Under the pieces are notes generated by a model. It saw nothing but the letters and a program-made list of their open reading frames with translations, did no database searches and was not told where the DNA came from. A stretch of DNA of 64,000 nt from Siphonodentalium dalli (Eukaryota; Mollusca; Scaphopoda; Gadilida; Siphonodentaliidae). The stretch covers positions 123,804,126-123,868,125 of the forward strand of contig CP136069.1 in assembly GCA_032622095.1 (NCBI GenBank). Direction: 5' to 3'. Positions 13,531 through 24,237 of this stretch are shown here, piece after piece. How positions within the stretch are numbered: position 1 is the first letter of the stretch; each line of letters starts with the position of its first letter. The position numbers and the translations under genes were made by a program.

Positions 13531-13786
13531 TTACGTATGACCTTATTTCTCATTACATATTCACGCCAAGGAGCCCACACAATTGCTATGTTACGATGCG
13601 ATTTAATGTGATTATGTGTGACCTAATATCTCAATAATCTGAGGCAAGAGTACGCCTGCTAAAGGCGAATTATAACAGTTGGGGGTATAACGCTCAATAA
13701 ATACTGGAGGCTATAACAAACTGCGCAGTAGAATATCGCTGAATGGACGAGTATGAGATGAGCCTAAATGCAATTGTGACTTTGTT

Positions 13787-13813
13787 TAAAGGCCCACTTA
13801 ATTTTCGAGTCAT
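13787..13813. repeat. Element-end motif shared with 38752-38780
   Basis: TTAAAGGCCCACTTAATTTT followed by CGAGTCA at this site is found reverse-complemented at 38752-38780, where it follows the end of a tandem repeat array. It looks like the terminal sequence of a dispersed element. Confidence 0.55.
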
Positions 13814-14037
13814 TAATTTTTTATAGTATATACGGTTTTAATAACAATTTATGCCATAAAATTTGAATAAACTACTATAATTCATCACCATTTGAAAGGC
13901 AGAATACTTCTATCTCCTAGTTTGAAACACCTTCAAAATACCGCGTCGTATATCTAGCAATTAGCAACCAACATGTCCTCCTCGGCTTTCCATAGATTTC
14001 AACGTAATTTGATACCTATGGGTATTTGTGTCCGGGA

Positions 14038-14520
14038 AGTGTTTTGAACGGGTCAAATCGTGACCCCGACCTGACCTTGACCTTTAAAACTGTCAATGCA
14101 AGGTCAATTTGGGTAAAACGGACAAATTTCGGCGAATTTGATACTAGGGATACTTTGGTCTGAGGAGAGTTTTGAACGTGTCAAATCGTGACCTCGGCCT
14201 GACCTTGACCTTCAATATGGCCAATCAAAGGTCAACTCGGATAAAACGGATAGATTTCGACGAAATTTGATACCTATGGGTACTTTTGTCGGGGGGGGGG
14301 GTGTTTTGGACGGGTCAAATCATGACTCTGACCTTACCTTGACCTTCAAAATTGTTAATTAAAGGTCAAGTTGGGTAAAACGGACGGATTTCGACGAAAT
14401 TTGATACCTATGGGTAGTTTTCTACGGGTGGGGGTGTTTTGGACTGGACAAATCATGACCCTGACCTGACCTTGACTTTCGAAATAGTCAATTGAAGGTC
14501 AAATCGCACCTTTCACCGGA
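14038..14520. repeat. Four-unit tandem array of the GACCTTGA repeat
   Basis: Four units of about 120-130 bp each contain GTCAAATC(G/A)TGACC, TGACCTTGACCTT, a (C/A)GGTCAA phrase, AAAACGGA and TTCGACGAAATTTGATACC. This is the complement of the repeat at 10186-10920. It ends with GAAGTCGGGCCTATCA, close to the complement of that element's start. Confidence 0.7.
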
Positions 14521-14767
14521 AAGCAGATGTGAAACAGCCCGGGTGAAGTCGGGCCTATCAGCTTGTGTAATAAAGAAGACAGTTTGATGAAAGTAATGTA
14601 TGCCACGGGAAAACTTGAAATATGGAAGTACGCAAATTTCCCGCATAAAATTTGAAAGCTAGTTTATAGAATAATTGTATTATTATTTATATTTATGGCT
14701 AATAATACGATCTTGGTGGCGTTACCATTTCTGACTATGGTTTTCTTGTTATAGAAGTGCAGGCGTG

Positions 14768-15134
14768 TTATTGGGGTCACAATTCCAACTTACAGTATCC
14801 GTTTTATGTCTGTTTTCATTTTTGCGTTTCAATTCTGAGGTCCGTTTTATGTTCACTACAATTTAAACTTTTTAATTCTAATATTTTAATTCCAACATTA
14901 GACCTTTTTGTAGTAGATTTAAAATATTAAAATAAAACTATTAAGTAAGAATTGAAATATAAAGTTAGAGTTACAATTAAAATATAAGAATTAAAATATG
15001 AAGTTATAATTAAAATAGCAAGTTAGAATTAAAATATAAGAATTAAAATGTTAAGTTAGAATTAAAATATTAAGTAAGAATTAAAATGTTAGGTTATAAT
15101 TAAAATGTGAAGTTAGGATTGTGACCCCTAATAA
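14768..15134. mobile_element. Small inverted-repeat element with AT-rich core
   Basis: The left end (TTATTGGGGTCACAATTCC, from 14768) matches the complement of the right end (TTATTAGGGGTCACAATCC, to 15134). The inverted ends are about 24 bp long. The core from 14940 is a degenerate 15-17 bp tandem repeat with AAGTTAGAATTAAAAT, and the left half contains its complement, so the whole can fold back. No clear target-site duplication was found and the superfamily is not assigned. Confidence 0.65.
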
Positions 15135-15546
15135 CCCTCCATAGAAATGGCACTGCTTTAGCCGGAGTTTCTCCGATTCGCAAATGCTATACTTCTGCAA
15201 GTTCTTGGTGATGGTAAGATGACACAATTCACATACAATAACTTGGCTGTGCATTGATTGTTGCGTAGATAAAGGGTTAACCTGAACGTTATATCATGCC
15301 TGCACTTTATACGTCGTTTGATGTATTGTTCAAAGTTATATTGGTTTTTGAACAATTCAAACCATACAAATTACGGCGGTGGCATTAATTTATAATTACT
15401 TATGACATCATGCGAAACTTGTATTTGTCTATAGAACTATATAGCTAGTCCGATCTCCCAACACTGATATGGGTTTATATGCGAGCCATGCCGGTGACCA
15501 TGTGTATCCTTCCAGTATACATTAATTCTGAACGACATTCGTGTTT

Positions 15547-16307
15547 TCAGCAAAGTGCGTTGGTGGCATTGGTAAGGAAGAATACTTTGCTAAAATCAAC
15601 ATGAAACTTTAAAGCAGCATCAGTGTTCTTAGTCAGTACCAATATTCCTCGGCGTTGTTCCCTGAAGTGCTTAAAATCATTCGCAGCAGCAAACCTATCG
15701 AAATGATCATTATTCGTCGACGAAGAGAACGAGACCTGATTGTTTCTTGGAATTGTCTCCAGAGCTCTTTGCAAGAGGATATTGGCAACGTCCGAATCAA
15801 CAGCGAAAAGAGGGGCAATTTTAATACTACCTAAGAAACATTTGCGAACAAGTGCGTATCCGATCACGTGACGTCCGGAAACGGCAACAATGCCTTTCGT
15901 CGTTGGATGTTCGCACATATCACGAAGCATTTCCTCGCGAGGAATGGAGCATATCGAATTGTCAAATGTGAGAATATCTCCAAATGGAACACTTCTTATG
16001 TCTTCAACAGCTACTGTTTTGACATTGTTAAGAGCAAGACCTTCCATATTATAATTGTTTTTCGAAATTCCTTGCCATTGGTAGAAAGTCCCTTGAGTGT
16101 CGTCGACAACTAAACCCAAATTATTGTAGTAAGCCTCGAGACCTTTCACGGTGTAGTTATACACATGTTCCAGACCACTGTCCCGAAAGTGATGGATAGG
16201 GAAGAAAATAGACTGAGACCCAACCAACGTTCGCCTGTAGTCTTCTCTAAGAAAAGCCTGTCCGCCAATCATGAAATCTGTCCTGTACCGATAGCAGAAG
16301 TTGAATG
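15547..16307 (-). CDS. GNAT acetyltransferase, terminal exon (copy 1)
   Basis: This exon encodes about 252 residues of a GNAT-fold N-acetyltransferase of the type with a second, YitH-like Acetyltransf_18 domain. Such proteins move an acetyl group from acetyl-CoA to an amine; the substrate cannot be read here. The exon starts at a splice acceptor (TTTTACTTTTCAG before 16307, phase 1) and ends in VFFLTNATNALC and a stop. The GNAT second half covers about residues 1-75, with LREDYRRTLVGSQ in the place of the acetyl-CoA loop. The C-terminal domain shows HPTTKGIVAVSGRHVIGYA and GSIKIAPLFAVDSD. This is the most diverged of the five copies: it lacks the GYGYGY segment of copies 2 and 4. The upstream exon with the first GNAT strands is not recognised within the next 1.9 kb. 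Family call firm, gene model partial. Confidence 0.82.
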
Positions 16308-18173
16308 CTGAAAAGTAAAATATCACCAGTCAAAGGCGATAAAACATGCTCGATCTGCACGCTTATTATATGTTACCCTATACTGATTGGAAGTAACTGT
16401 CAGTGTTTAGGCTAGTTGTATAAGCCAGACATTGGCTTACGGAATTGGGATTAACTGAATTTTTTTTAAATATAACAACGGATGTTTAAGTAACAATATG
16501 AAGCTCTGAGCAAGGAGCTACCTAAAATATCAGAATATAGTTACACATACAGGGCAGTGGATAGAGGGTTGTTGCTACTTAGAATTCCTGCACCCCCGTA
16601 TTGAAGACCAATATTTCCAACTCAGTGGAACTTAATTTGCATAAATTGAGTTGAAATGTTTATACCTCAAACTTTCTAGTTGGTTGAAAATGTCAGACCA
16701 TCACCCCTATGGTGTCAAATTTATATTCATATCGTGGACTAAATGACATATTTTACACTATATATTTGTTGGAAAATGAAACTAACAGAATAAAATCAGT
16801 CTATTTTGGTCTAAAATTTCAAACTGCAGATGCGTGTTCAGCATGATTGTGATTGTCCATTGGGTACAAGTTTGGCAAGAACACATATTGTAATACATTG
16901 AAATATAGTAATTTCTATGCAGGATTTAGAAGGGTGGACGGTCCTTCTGACATCTTATTCGACGAGATCATTTTCTTGGTAATACATTCAATGACCAGTG
17001 AAACAAAGTTAAAATTCGTTTGATTAGGTCTTGCACGAACGAAGACCAGCTCACAACAACAACTTCAACTCAGTTCCGGATGGGTGGAGGTGACCGGCGA
17101 TTGTTTTTACATATATGCTCAACAATGTGATTTTTATTTATTTTCAGAGTAACGGTGAAAGGTGATGATGTACTCATATGTTTGAATAACAGTTGTCCTC
17201 CAATCCAGTTGTCTTAATACTTATTATTTAATATTGTGTATGATTGTACTGAGACAAACACCTTTATCTGAATCGATACCTATTGATACGCGCACTTGAA
17301 ACATGGCTCATACAAGTACGAAGACAGCCAATTGCGGTTGACTCGCCTGACTGTACATACTGATAATAGCGACACGTGAAAGCACTGTTTTGTATCGTCA
17401 CTGTTGAAGATTTGTATAATGCCGACTGACCATGAAATGATGGACGATAAACCCGAATAGAACCAAACTAAATCTGACAGTGGAAATAAGAACACAGTCG
17501 ATCTATTGTTCTTGGTGATGAAGGATTTGCAGACATAATTTCTCACATATATACACCAAAGCGAAGGTTTTCCGTCACTTCAACAGCCAACACTGTCTTG
17601 GTAAATCTTTAGTTAATACAAACGACAGATTGGCTATAATGTGACACGAAGCGTGACATCAGTTTGACGGGCATATATCTAGCTGGTAAGAGGTATATCA
17701 ACATATATCTACGCGGCAGATTTCCGAACAAATTCGACGATATACCGCTGAAATACATGTTTTGTTTTTTTTTTCGATAAATTTGAGATCGTTTCATTTT
17801 TTTTCAATCAGCATGCAGTCGCGTAATAATTGCAACTGTTGATCATGGGAAGACAAATCTAGAGCAGCCATTGCTCCGAAACGTTTTTGGTACTACTTAA
17901 TTTTCATGATTAAAACGAATAGAAGCAGTAATGTGAATTTTTTTTTTAATAGTTTCATGTTAAAATAACGCAATTTACATTTTCCGGGACATTCCGTTTT
18001 CGATTAATACAAATGGCAGTTTTTTCCCGGGCCCGAACATTATGTTCGCAGCTGTATTTTTTTGATGACGCCAATGCGTCCTTATGGGACATATAATCCT
18101 CGTAGACAGGCATTCCCAGGGAACAATGAAATGTGAATAGCAAGTGGTGTATTTTGGAGCGCAAACAGTGGCT
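16308..18173. other. Intron or intergenic between GNAT copies 1 and 2
   Basis: I looked on the minus strand for the missing N-terminal GNAT exon and found none. The 88-codon frame at 17280-17546 (minus) has no GNAT motif. A related-looking VHLWSF or WNPG-type signature is absent. Confidence 0.35.
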
Positions 18174-18907
18174 TTAACAGATGGAATAAGTAGTGTCTGT
18201 CAAAAAGAAGACTCTGCTAAAATCAATTCCAAGTTGTACTGGTCCCTTGCCAATGTCGATTTGTCTATATATAATGAATCTCTCGAATCCGTTCTCAAAC
18301 GCAAATTTATCAAAATGTGAATTGTTGGTTGACGAAGCAAACGAAAGAATGGCATTCTTTGGAATTGTCTGGAGACATTCAGATATAAGCATATCAGCAG
18401 TTTGTGAATCGTCCGCAAAAAGTGGCGCGATTTTGTAACCCCCAGTAAAGCACTTCCGAACGAGAGCATATCCAATCACTGAAGCACCAGACAAGGCAAT
18501 AAATCCACTGGTAGTCTTGTGTTCACACATATCTCTCAGAAGGTCACAACGCGACCTCTGGAATACACTGGTGTCATAATCTGATAGGTCCGCGAACGCT
18601 ACCTCTCGGAGATCTCTTATCCGAATGTTTCTGTCAGCAAAATATTGTCGAGGGACGTATTCTGCTGTTACTCTGCCCTTACACTGGTAGAATGTTCCTT
18701 GATTCAAGTCGAATTCCAAACCGATCTTAGTGTAGAAATCTCTGAGGGGCATGTACCCGTAGCCGTATCCAATGGCTTCTTCTTTGTCGTGTGTGCACAT
18801 GTACCGGAAAGTAGCTATCCCAAGTGATGTTCCTCTGTAATTTTCACTGATAACTCCGTAACCTCCACTGAACACATCTTCTCCGTATTTCTGACAAAAG
18901 ACAAACC
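18174..18907 (-). CDS. GNAT acetyltransferase, terminal exon (copy 2)
   Basis: The exon encodes about 243 residues ending in VFFLTDTTYSIC. Its acceptor is CCATCTTTCAG before 18907, phase 1, and the first residues are GFVFCQKYGED. ENYRGTSLGIATF matches the acetyl-CoA loop (R-G-x-x-x-G-x-A) with one glycine replaced by serine. Next come AIGYGYGYMPLRDFYTKIGL, the GNAT strand 5 and helix 4 region, and an Acetyltransf_18-type domain with SGASVIGYALVRKCF and YKIAPLFADDSQTADML. Copies 1 and 2 share MCEH-(P/K)-TT and VIGYALVRKCF, so they are the closest pair. The reading frame is open throughout. The open frame continues 169 bases upstream into intron, so the long start at 19076 is not real. Confidence 0.85.
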
Positions 18908-20012
18908 CTGAAAGATGGCATGACTCATCGATCAGAATGATGTTAATAGTATAAGAGTGTATTAGCGACATATATATATAGGTCGTTTTTATCCGAGGAC
19001 CCTCACTTGCAACAATACAACATTTAGAGTTACCGGACTTGACGTAAAATTTTGTGCTTAAACCGTGTTCCTTCAATTGGTCTTCGTGTATTTATCATTA
19101 TTTCAAAGGATAACACATCTTTACATCAGTATTTTGTGTACTTGTGGAGTTCAGAGACCGTATGTTCTGTTTTCTTTTTCGATCGCATATCGCGATCTCG
19201 AAAACTCGGTAATACTCTACTTGCCGACCTGCCCTTTATCTCCAAAATGCATCGTGGTACACCGTATACAAGATATCAGTGTACAACCTACATGTATGTA
19301 TATATGCAGCGATGTAGTAGGGGTGACAGGTGTAGCGAAGGCTGCGGTATTCATCTATATAGCAAACTAATGCACGCAAGGTTTGCGATAAACCATAATG
19401 CAGATCTTTGGTCAATGGCATAACCTTTTACTAATATAGCTTTTTCATGCAGCATGACTTTTTAAGACGTCATTCTGAATTTAAAGATACGGGTGCATGC
19501 TTAGCTTCACAACAATATATACATTTGAACACATCTTTCCAGATATTCTCTCTATAATTTGCACCAAACTGACTTACAGTGCCCTGTCTTAAAACACGAC
19601 CGCCATGTTGGACGCCATCTTGTTTCATGTCTACGCGGCCACTTTCTTTTCGTGTTAACATTGCTTAAAAGTTGAGTAAGAAAATGAGTGGGGTGAAGTT
19701 AAGTCCTGTGGTGTGGGGTGTAGGGGTACCCTATCAGCTTCCAGACTATAATATTTGCATTTTCATTGCAGTCACGTGACCTTTTGATCTTTGGTGACGT
19801 CATCAATGATATTAATAAACACAATATATTTTTGGATAGAGTATTCCAATACCTACAAAATGACACATCACCTGTTAAAATCCAATCATAATGACATCAT
19901 GTATATGGGATACCGTTATCCCCCACCCCATCATAATCGGAAAATAATGGTAACTGAGTAAGGTTAAACTTTGACCCAGTAGGTACTCCAAAATATTTGC
20001 TGTTAACATCAC
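18908..20012. other. Intron or intergenic between GNAT copies 2 and 3
   Basis: No upstream GNAT exon was recognised. A CATGTTGGACGCCATCTTG phrase at about 19602 resembles the YY1-type CAAGATGGCG context seen at several places in the window (8287, 28882). Confidence 0.35.
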
Positions 20013-20358
20013 TTTTCCTGAAGGGAACTTAGAATACCAAAGAAGTTAAGTTATGGGGGGGGGGGGGGGGGGGGGGTTGCACCAGGGGTACTAAACATGG
20101 GCATGGCGGAAACCAGATTTAAAATAAACAAAGTTGCTATAACTATATGACGAAAAACATTCCAAAAAAAAACATCATTGGGCACAAGTTTTCCTGAAGG
20201 GAACTTAGAATACCAAAGAAGTTAAGTTATGGGGGGGGGGGGGGTTGCACCAGGGGTCCTAAACATGGGCATGGCGGAAACCAGATTTAAAATAAACAAA
20301 GTTGCTATAACTATATGACGAAAAACATACCAAAAAAAAACATCATTGGGCACTATTT
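20013..20358. repeat. Near-identical 176 bp tandem duplication
   Basis: Two units begin at 20013 and 20189 with TTTTCCTGAAGGGAACTTAG. They agree almost base for base up to AACATCATTGGGCAC, except for two or three substitutions and the length of an internal G run (22 G at 20055-20076, 14 G at 20231-20244). The near identity implies a recent duplication. Confidence 0.9.
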
Positions 20359-20692
20359 TTGGAAGCAGTAATAATTATAGAGAAGTTCCATACCTAATTT
20401 CATTGAGAGCAGATGAACCATGGCTGATATAGCTGCGCGGACGGAAAAAATAACTCAGATTTCCAAATAGACAAAGAAGGATAATTCTAGAATGGAAAAA
20501 GCGAAAAACTTCATTTGCTCCTATTTTGAAGTCAGTCATGATGTCGAACCCACATAAGAAAAATTCATTTAGATCCGTTAAACCATGGCTGACGGACGGT
20601 CGGGCGGCTAGACGACCAAAGTCACCCCAGTATACACACCATTTCTTCGAAAAGTGGGGTATCACAAAGCTAAAGCAAGCAATAAACCCAAA

Positions 20693-21429
20693 TCAGAACA
20701 AGGCATATGTCAAATTTGTGAGGCAGAACGCCCTGGAATAGTCTCCTACAGGTAGAATCGAGTTCCGACCATGAACTTTATATAATGTCTTGTGTTTTTC
20801 GAAACCATTTCCCATGTTATCACGCACATGTGAATTCTTGGACGATGAAGCGAATGTCACAACTGCATCACTAGGAATTGCATCCACAGCTTTTTCAAGC
20901 AATGCATCAGCAATGTTCGCATTATCAGCGAAAAGTGGGGCCAATTTATAAGCCCCTAAACAACATTTCCTAATGAGAATATATCCACTGATTTTCCCAT
21001 CAGAAAGCGCAGCGAAACCTCTTGTCGTAGGGTGATAGGTTAAACTACGGAGAACTTCTTCCCGAGGAAATGTATGAATACCTGCGTCATAGGTGGCAAA
21101 TTCGTCGAAATTAATACCAGAAACATCAACAATTCTGATGTCATTCTCTCTAGCGGAATTCGGGAATTCGACACAATGACGAGAATGAGCTTTCCACATA
21201 TAAAACTCTCCATGAGATTTGCTGAATTCTAACCCGAATGACCTATATGCAGAAGCCAATTCTAGGTATCCATACGAGTAGCCATATACACCGCCCTTGA
21301 ATATTTCATCATTATGGGTGGTGATGCGAGTCATCAAAGAACTCAACCGATATCCGTCTTTGATAATGCCATGGCCGTTCCCATATAGCCTTTCGCCCCC
21401 AGCGTGATATTCCGCCGCCATGCCGAATC
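20693..21429 (-). CDS. GNAT acetyltransferase, terminal exon (copy 3)
   Basis: The exon encodes about 244 residues from GFGMAAEYHAGGERLYGNGH to AFCLTNLTYALF. The acceptor TTCTTTTACATAG precedes 21429 in phase 1, as in the other copies. The loop segment (KDGYRLSSLMTRI) has lost the glycines of the usual acetyl-CoA loop, which may weaken cofactor binding. GYSYGYLELASAYRSFGLEF follows, and the C-terminal domain has HPTTRGFAALSDGKISGYIL and AYKLAPLFADNANIADALL. The frame is open. A LINE and many repeats lie upstream on the coding strand, where the missing 5' exon would have to be. Confidence 0.83.
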
Positions 21430-21544
21430 CTATGTAAAAGAATGATATTGTATACGTATTATTAAGACATGCACCTCTAGTGATTTCGCGAGCGCGGTAC
21501 ACTTTCCTGTCCTTCCACATAACGGAATAGGTGGTGGCTATTGT

Positions 21545-21774
21545 CAAATCAACGATGAATGATACCCACCAGTGACTTTTTCCAGAAATTAATGATTTTG
21601 GTAAAGCGAGCTCTGTGGCTAAATCCTAACTTATTTGCCAACAGTGTTGGTGTTAAAATTAGTACATCATACCATATATCTAGCTGATATGAAAAAAGTG
21701 TTGGTTAATTTGGATATTCCTGCCATTTGGAGCCGAAACATTTATTATTTGCTGAAAAATCGCTCTTTTTTTCA
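21545..21774. repeat. Left part of a dispersed repeat split by the LINE
   Basis: Read on the minus strand this matches 32725-32960 on the plus strand almost throughout, for example GTTGGCAAATA(A/G)GTTAGGAT, AGCCACAGAGCTCGCTTTAC and TTCTGGAAAAAGTCACTGG. The repeat continues on the far side of the LINE at 26084-26190. Confidence 0.85.
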
Positions 21775-22314
21775 AATAATAGATAGAATAGAATAGAGTT
21801 TATTTACCAATAAAGGCCCTCAGTGGGTAAGTTACAAAGTGTTATAAGCATAACAAACATATAGTATAGGGTGTAACAGCTAGATATAATCAGATACAAA
21901 CATATAAAGTGACCATGACTGCATAACTAGTAAGAACTTTATGCCCTTGCTTTGAAGTAAGATAATGGTTGTTAGCAAGTAATGTGAATAAAACGAATTT
22001 TTTTGTTTTTTTTGTTTTGTTTTGTTTTTTTAAACCAAAAGATTTAAATATGTAGCATTTGAGACTGGAGTTAGCTTTTGTGTTTGTATAAAAAGCTAAT
22101 CTAGTAGCTATATAGGCCTTGGCTAGGCGTGACGTTGTCCGAGTAGTCGGCAGTCATGGTACAGCATGGGTTAAGTGATAAATAAGTAAGTGACTAGATT
22201 CTTGAAACATACTAAATAATGAGAATAAAAGAGATAAGTAATACAGTGTGACAATAAGAAAGGTTAAGGTAATTCCATATTGAAAGTTATGGGTATTTAA
22301 TGTACAGCCCTGGA

Positions 22315-24237
22315 TTATTGGGGTAAAGCAGTTTGTCTAAGTATAAAGCTTTCCTTAATGAAATTGCTAATAATCTTAAGTGAGTGAATGTTTTCAGTTG
22401 ACATGAGCCAATGAAATTTTTGCTGGTTACTCAGGTTTGAGAAATGTGTACACTGATAACCTATTTCTTTATATAATTGTTTTCTTGAATTCTGATATCT
22501 TGAGCATTCTGTCAAAAAATGATATTCATTTTCAATTTTATTCTCATTGCATACTTTACATAATCGTAAGGACCGGGGTGGTTTTTTGTTTTTTGGTTTA
22601 TGTCTGTCCATCTCTATCCTCAGGTTATGAGCACTAATTCTGAGTTGACACATAGCTTTTCTTGACTCATAGTTATCTAGATTTAAATATTCTTCTTTTT
22701 TAAATGTGTTTTTGTAAGTGAAATATGAGTCCAGTTTGCCCTTCCCATTTGTAAGATATGAGTCACGAATAGAGTGCCATTCTTTCTTGAACATTTTATA
22801 CATTTGTTTATCAGTAATTCTCAGAACTTGCTCGAGTGGGAGATTTAGAATGGCTTGTTCTCTCATTTTTAGGTTTTGCAATATTGAGGTCATGGTAGAA
22901 TACCATGTGTTGATGCCCTTTTTATGACCTAACTGTGTTGCCCGAAAAGCCTCTTGCAATAGGGGGTTGGCATTATGGTGAAGACGATGTAGATATGTAA
23001 TGAGATATCTGACTATTTGAAAATACATTGGGAACCTTCCTAGCTCAGATTGAACTCCTATATTGGGGCTTTTTTTGTTTACTCCCAGAATGAATCTACA
23101 AAATCTTATATGCGATCGGTCAGCAATGTTGTCCTCATATATTGTACTAAAAGGGTTCGCATTTGTACTAGCTCTTTGAACTGCCTTGTAGTTAGGGTTG
23201 TAACCTCTCCAGACTTCTACTCCATAGAGTAGAATTGGTTTGACGGTGTGATCGAATGGGTGTAACATGGTTTCAGGAGAGGCTCTAGAATTTGACATTA
23301 TTTTACTTAATTTAAAAGATGCCTTAAGGGACCTATTGTAAATATCCTGCCTACCGTGTGTGAACAGACCGCTTGATTGAAAAATTAGACCTAGATATTT
23401 ATATTTTTGGACACACTCAATTATACAATTGTTGTAAATGAAGTTTTGTTGGAGAAGATGGCCACCTTTGTTAAAAATAATAATTTTTGTCTTAGCTGTG
23501 TTAAGAGTAAGGCACCAATCATTGCAATATTGTTCAAGTAATTGAAGCTTCTGTTGTAATCCAGTTGCAGTATGTGACATAAGAATCAGATCATCTGCAT
23601 ACATTAGGCATTCAATTTCATTTTCAACTAGTTTTACCTTGTCTTTTGATGATGAGAGATATGAAGGTAGGTCATTAACATATAGGTTGAACAGCAAGGG
23701 GCTTAATGTGTCCCCTTGTTTCACACCGATATTTGATGCGAAAGAGTTACTAATACATCCATTTACTTTTACAGATAATTCACCCTTTGAATACATGTTT
23801 TTTATTATGTCGTAGAACTTCCCACTGATATTAGATTTTAAGAGTTTTATGAGTAAACCCTGATGACTAACGGTATCAAAAGCTTTTCTTAAATCCACAA
23901 AACAGCAGAATAATTTCCCCCCTTTGTCACCCGTGTATTTATCTATGAGACTTTTCAGAATGAACATGTGATCTGCTGTTCTGTAATTTTTTCTGAAACC
24001 GGCCTGACTGTCTGATAACATGTCATGTTGATCGAGGTATTTGGTTAACCGTGTGTTCAAAATCTTGTTAAATGCTTTCCCCAGACATGAATTTATAGTT
24101 ATTCCTCTATAATTATTAGGATCTTTGGGGTCACCTTGTTTAAATATTGGTATGATATACCCTTGGGTCCATTCTTTTGGATAAATTCCATTTGAGTATA
24201 TTAGATTAAACAGTTTGTGATATTGGTAGACTGACAC
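22315..24237 (-). CDS. LINE reverse transcriptase part, frame broken from endonuclease
   Basis: This open frame of 640 codons holds the reverse transcriptase, which copies the element's RNA at the nicked target. Visible blocks in order: YRGITINSCLGKAFNKIL, QAGFRKNYRTADH, FVDLRKAFDTVSH with the first catalytic aspartates, GVKQGDTLSPLLFNLYVNDL, then YADDLILMS with the catalytic YADD, then LNTAKTKIIIFN. The C-terminus has a C-x2-C...H...C cluster (CKVCNENK, then YHFLTEC) as in many LINEs. The frame overlaps the endonuclease frame by 32 bases in another phase, so a one-step frameshift near 24230 has separated two parts that are one polyprotein in intact relatives. The first Met is therefore not the true start. 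Confidence 0.88.
   Translation of the reverse strand: MSVYQYHKLFNLIYSNGIYPKEWTQGYIIPIFKQGDPKDPNNYRGITINSCLGKAFNKILNTRLTKYLDQHDMLSDSQAGFRKNYRTADHMFILKSLIDKYTGDKGGKLFCCFVDLRKAFDTVSHQGLLIKLLKSNISGKFYDIIKNMYSKGELSVKVNGCISNSFASNIGVKQGDTLSPLLFNLYVNDLPSYLSSSKDKVKLVENEIECLMYADDLILMSHTATGLQQKLQLLEQYCNDWCLTLNTAKTKIIIFNKGGHLLQQNFIYNNCIIECVQKYKYLGLIFQSSGLFTHGRQDIYNRSLKASFKLSKIMSNSRASPETMLHPFDHTVKPILLYGVEVWRGYNPNYKAVQRASTNANPFSTIYEDNIADRSHIRFCRFILGVNKKSPNIGVQSELGRFPMYFQIVRYLITYLHRLHHNANPLLQEAFRATQLGHKKGINTWYSTMTSILQNLKMREQAILNLPLEQVLRITDKQMYKMFKKEWHSIRDSYLTNGKGKLDSYFTYKNTFKKEEYLNLDNYESRKAMCQLRISAHNLRIEMDRHKPKNKKPPRSLRLCKVCNENKIENEYHFLTECSRYQNSRKQLYKEIGYQCTHFSNLSNQQKFHWLMSTENIHSLKIISNFIKESFILRQTALPQ

Noticed and set aside
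15868-16113. Plus-strand frame opposite GNAT copy 1, and the similar one at 18193-18438
   Set aside because: They are antisense shadows of the GNAT exons.
18908-19076. Upstream extension of GNAT copy 2 to a Met at 19076
   Set aside because: The extension crosses a good splice acceptor and matches no family member; all five copies share the acceptor at the same protein position.
21560-21690. A shared frame (LLANKLGFSHRARFTK) in the repeat at 21.6 kb and 32.8 kb, considered as a conserved exon
   Set aside because: Differences between the two copies fall mostly at first and second codon positions, and the similarity continues through plainly non-coding sequence, so this is a repeat and not a constrained exon.
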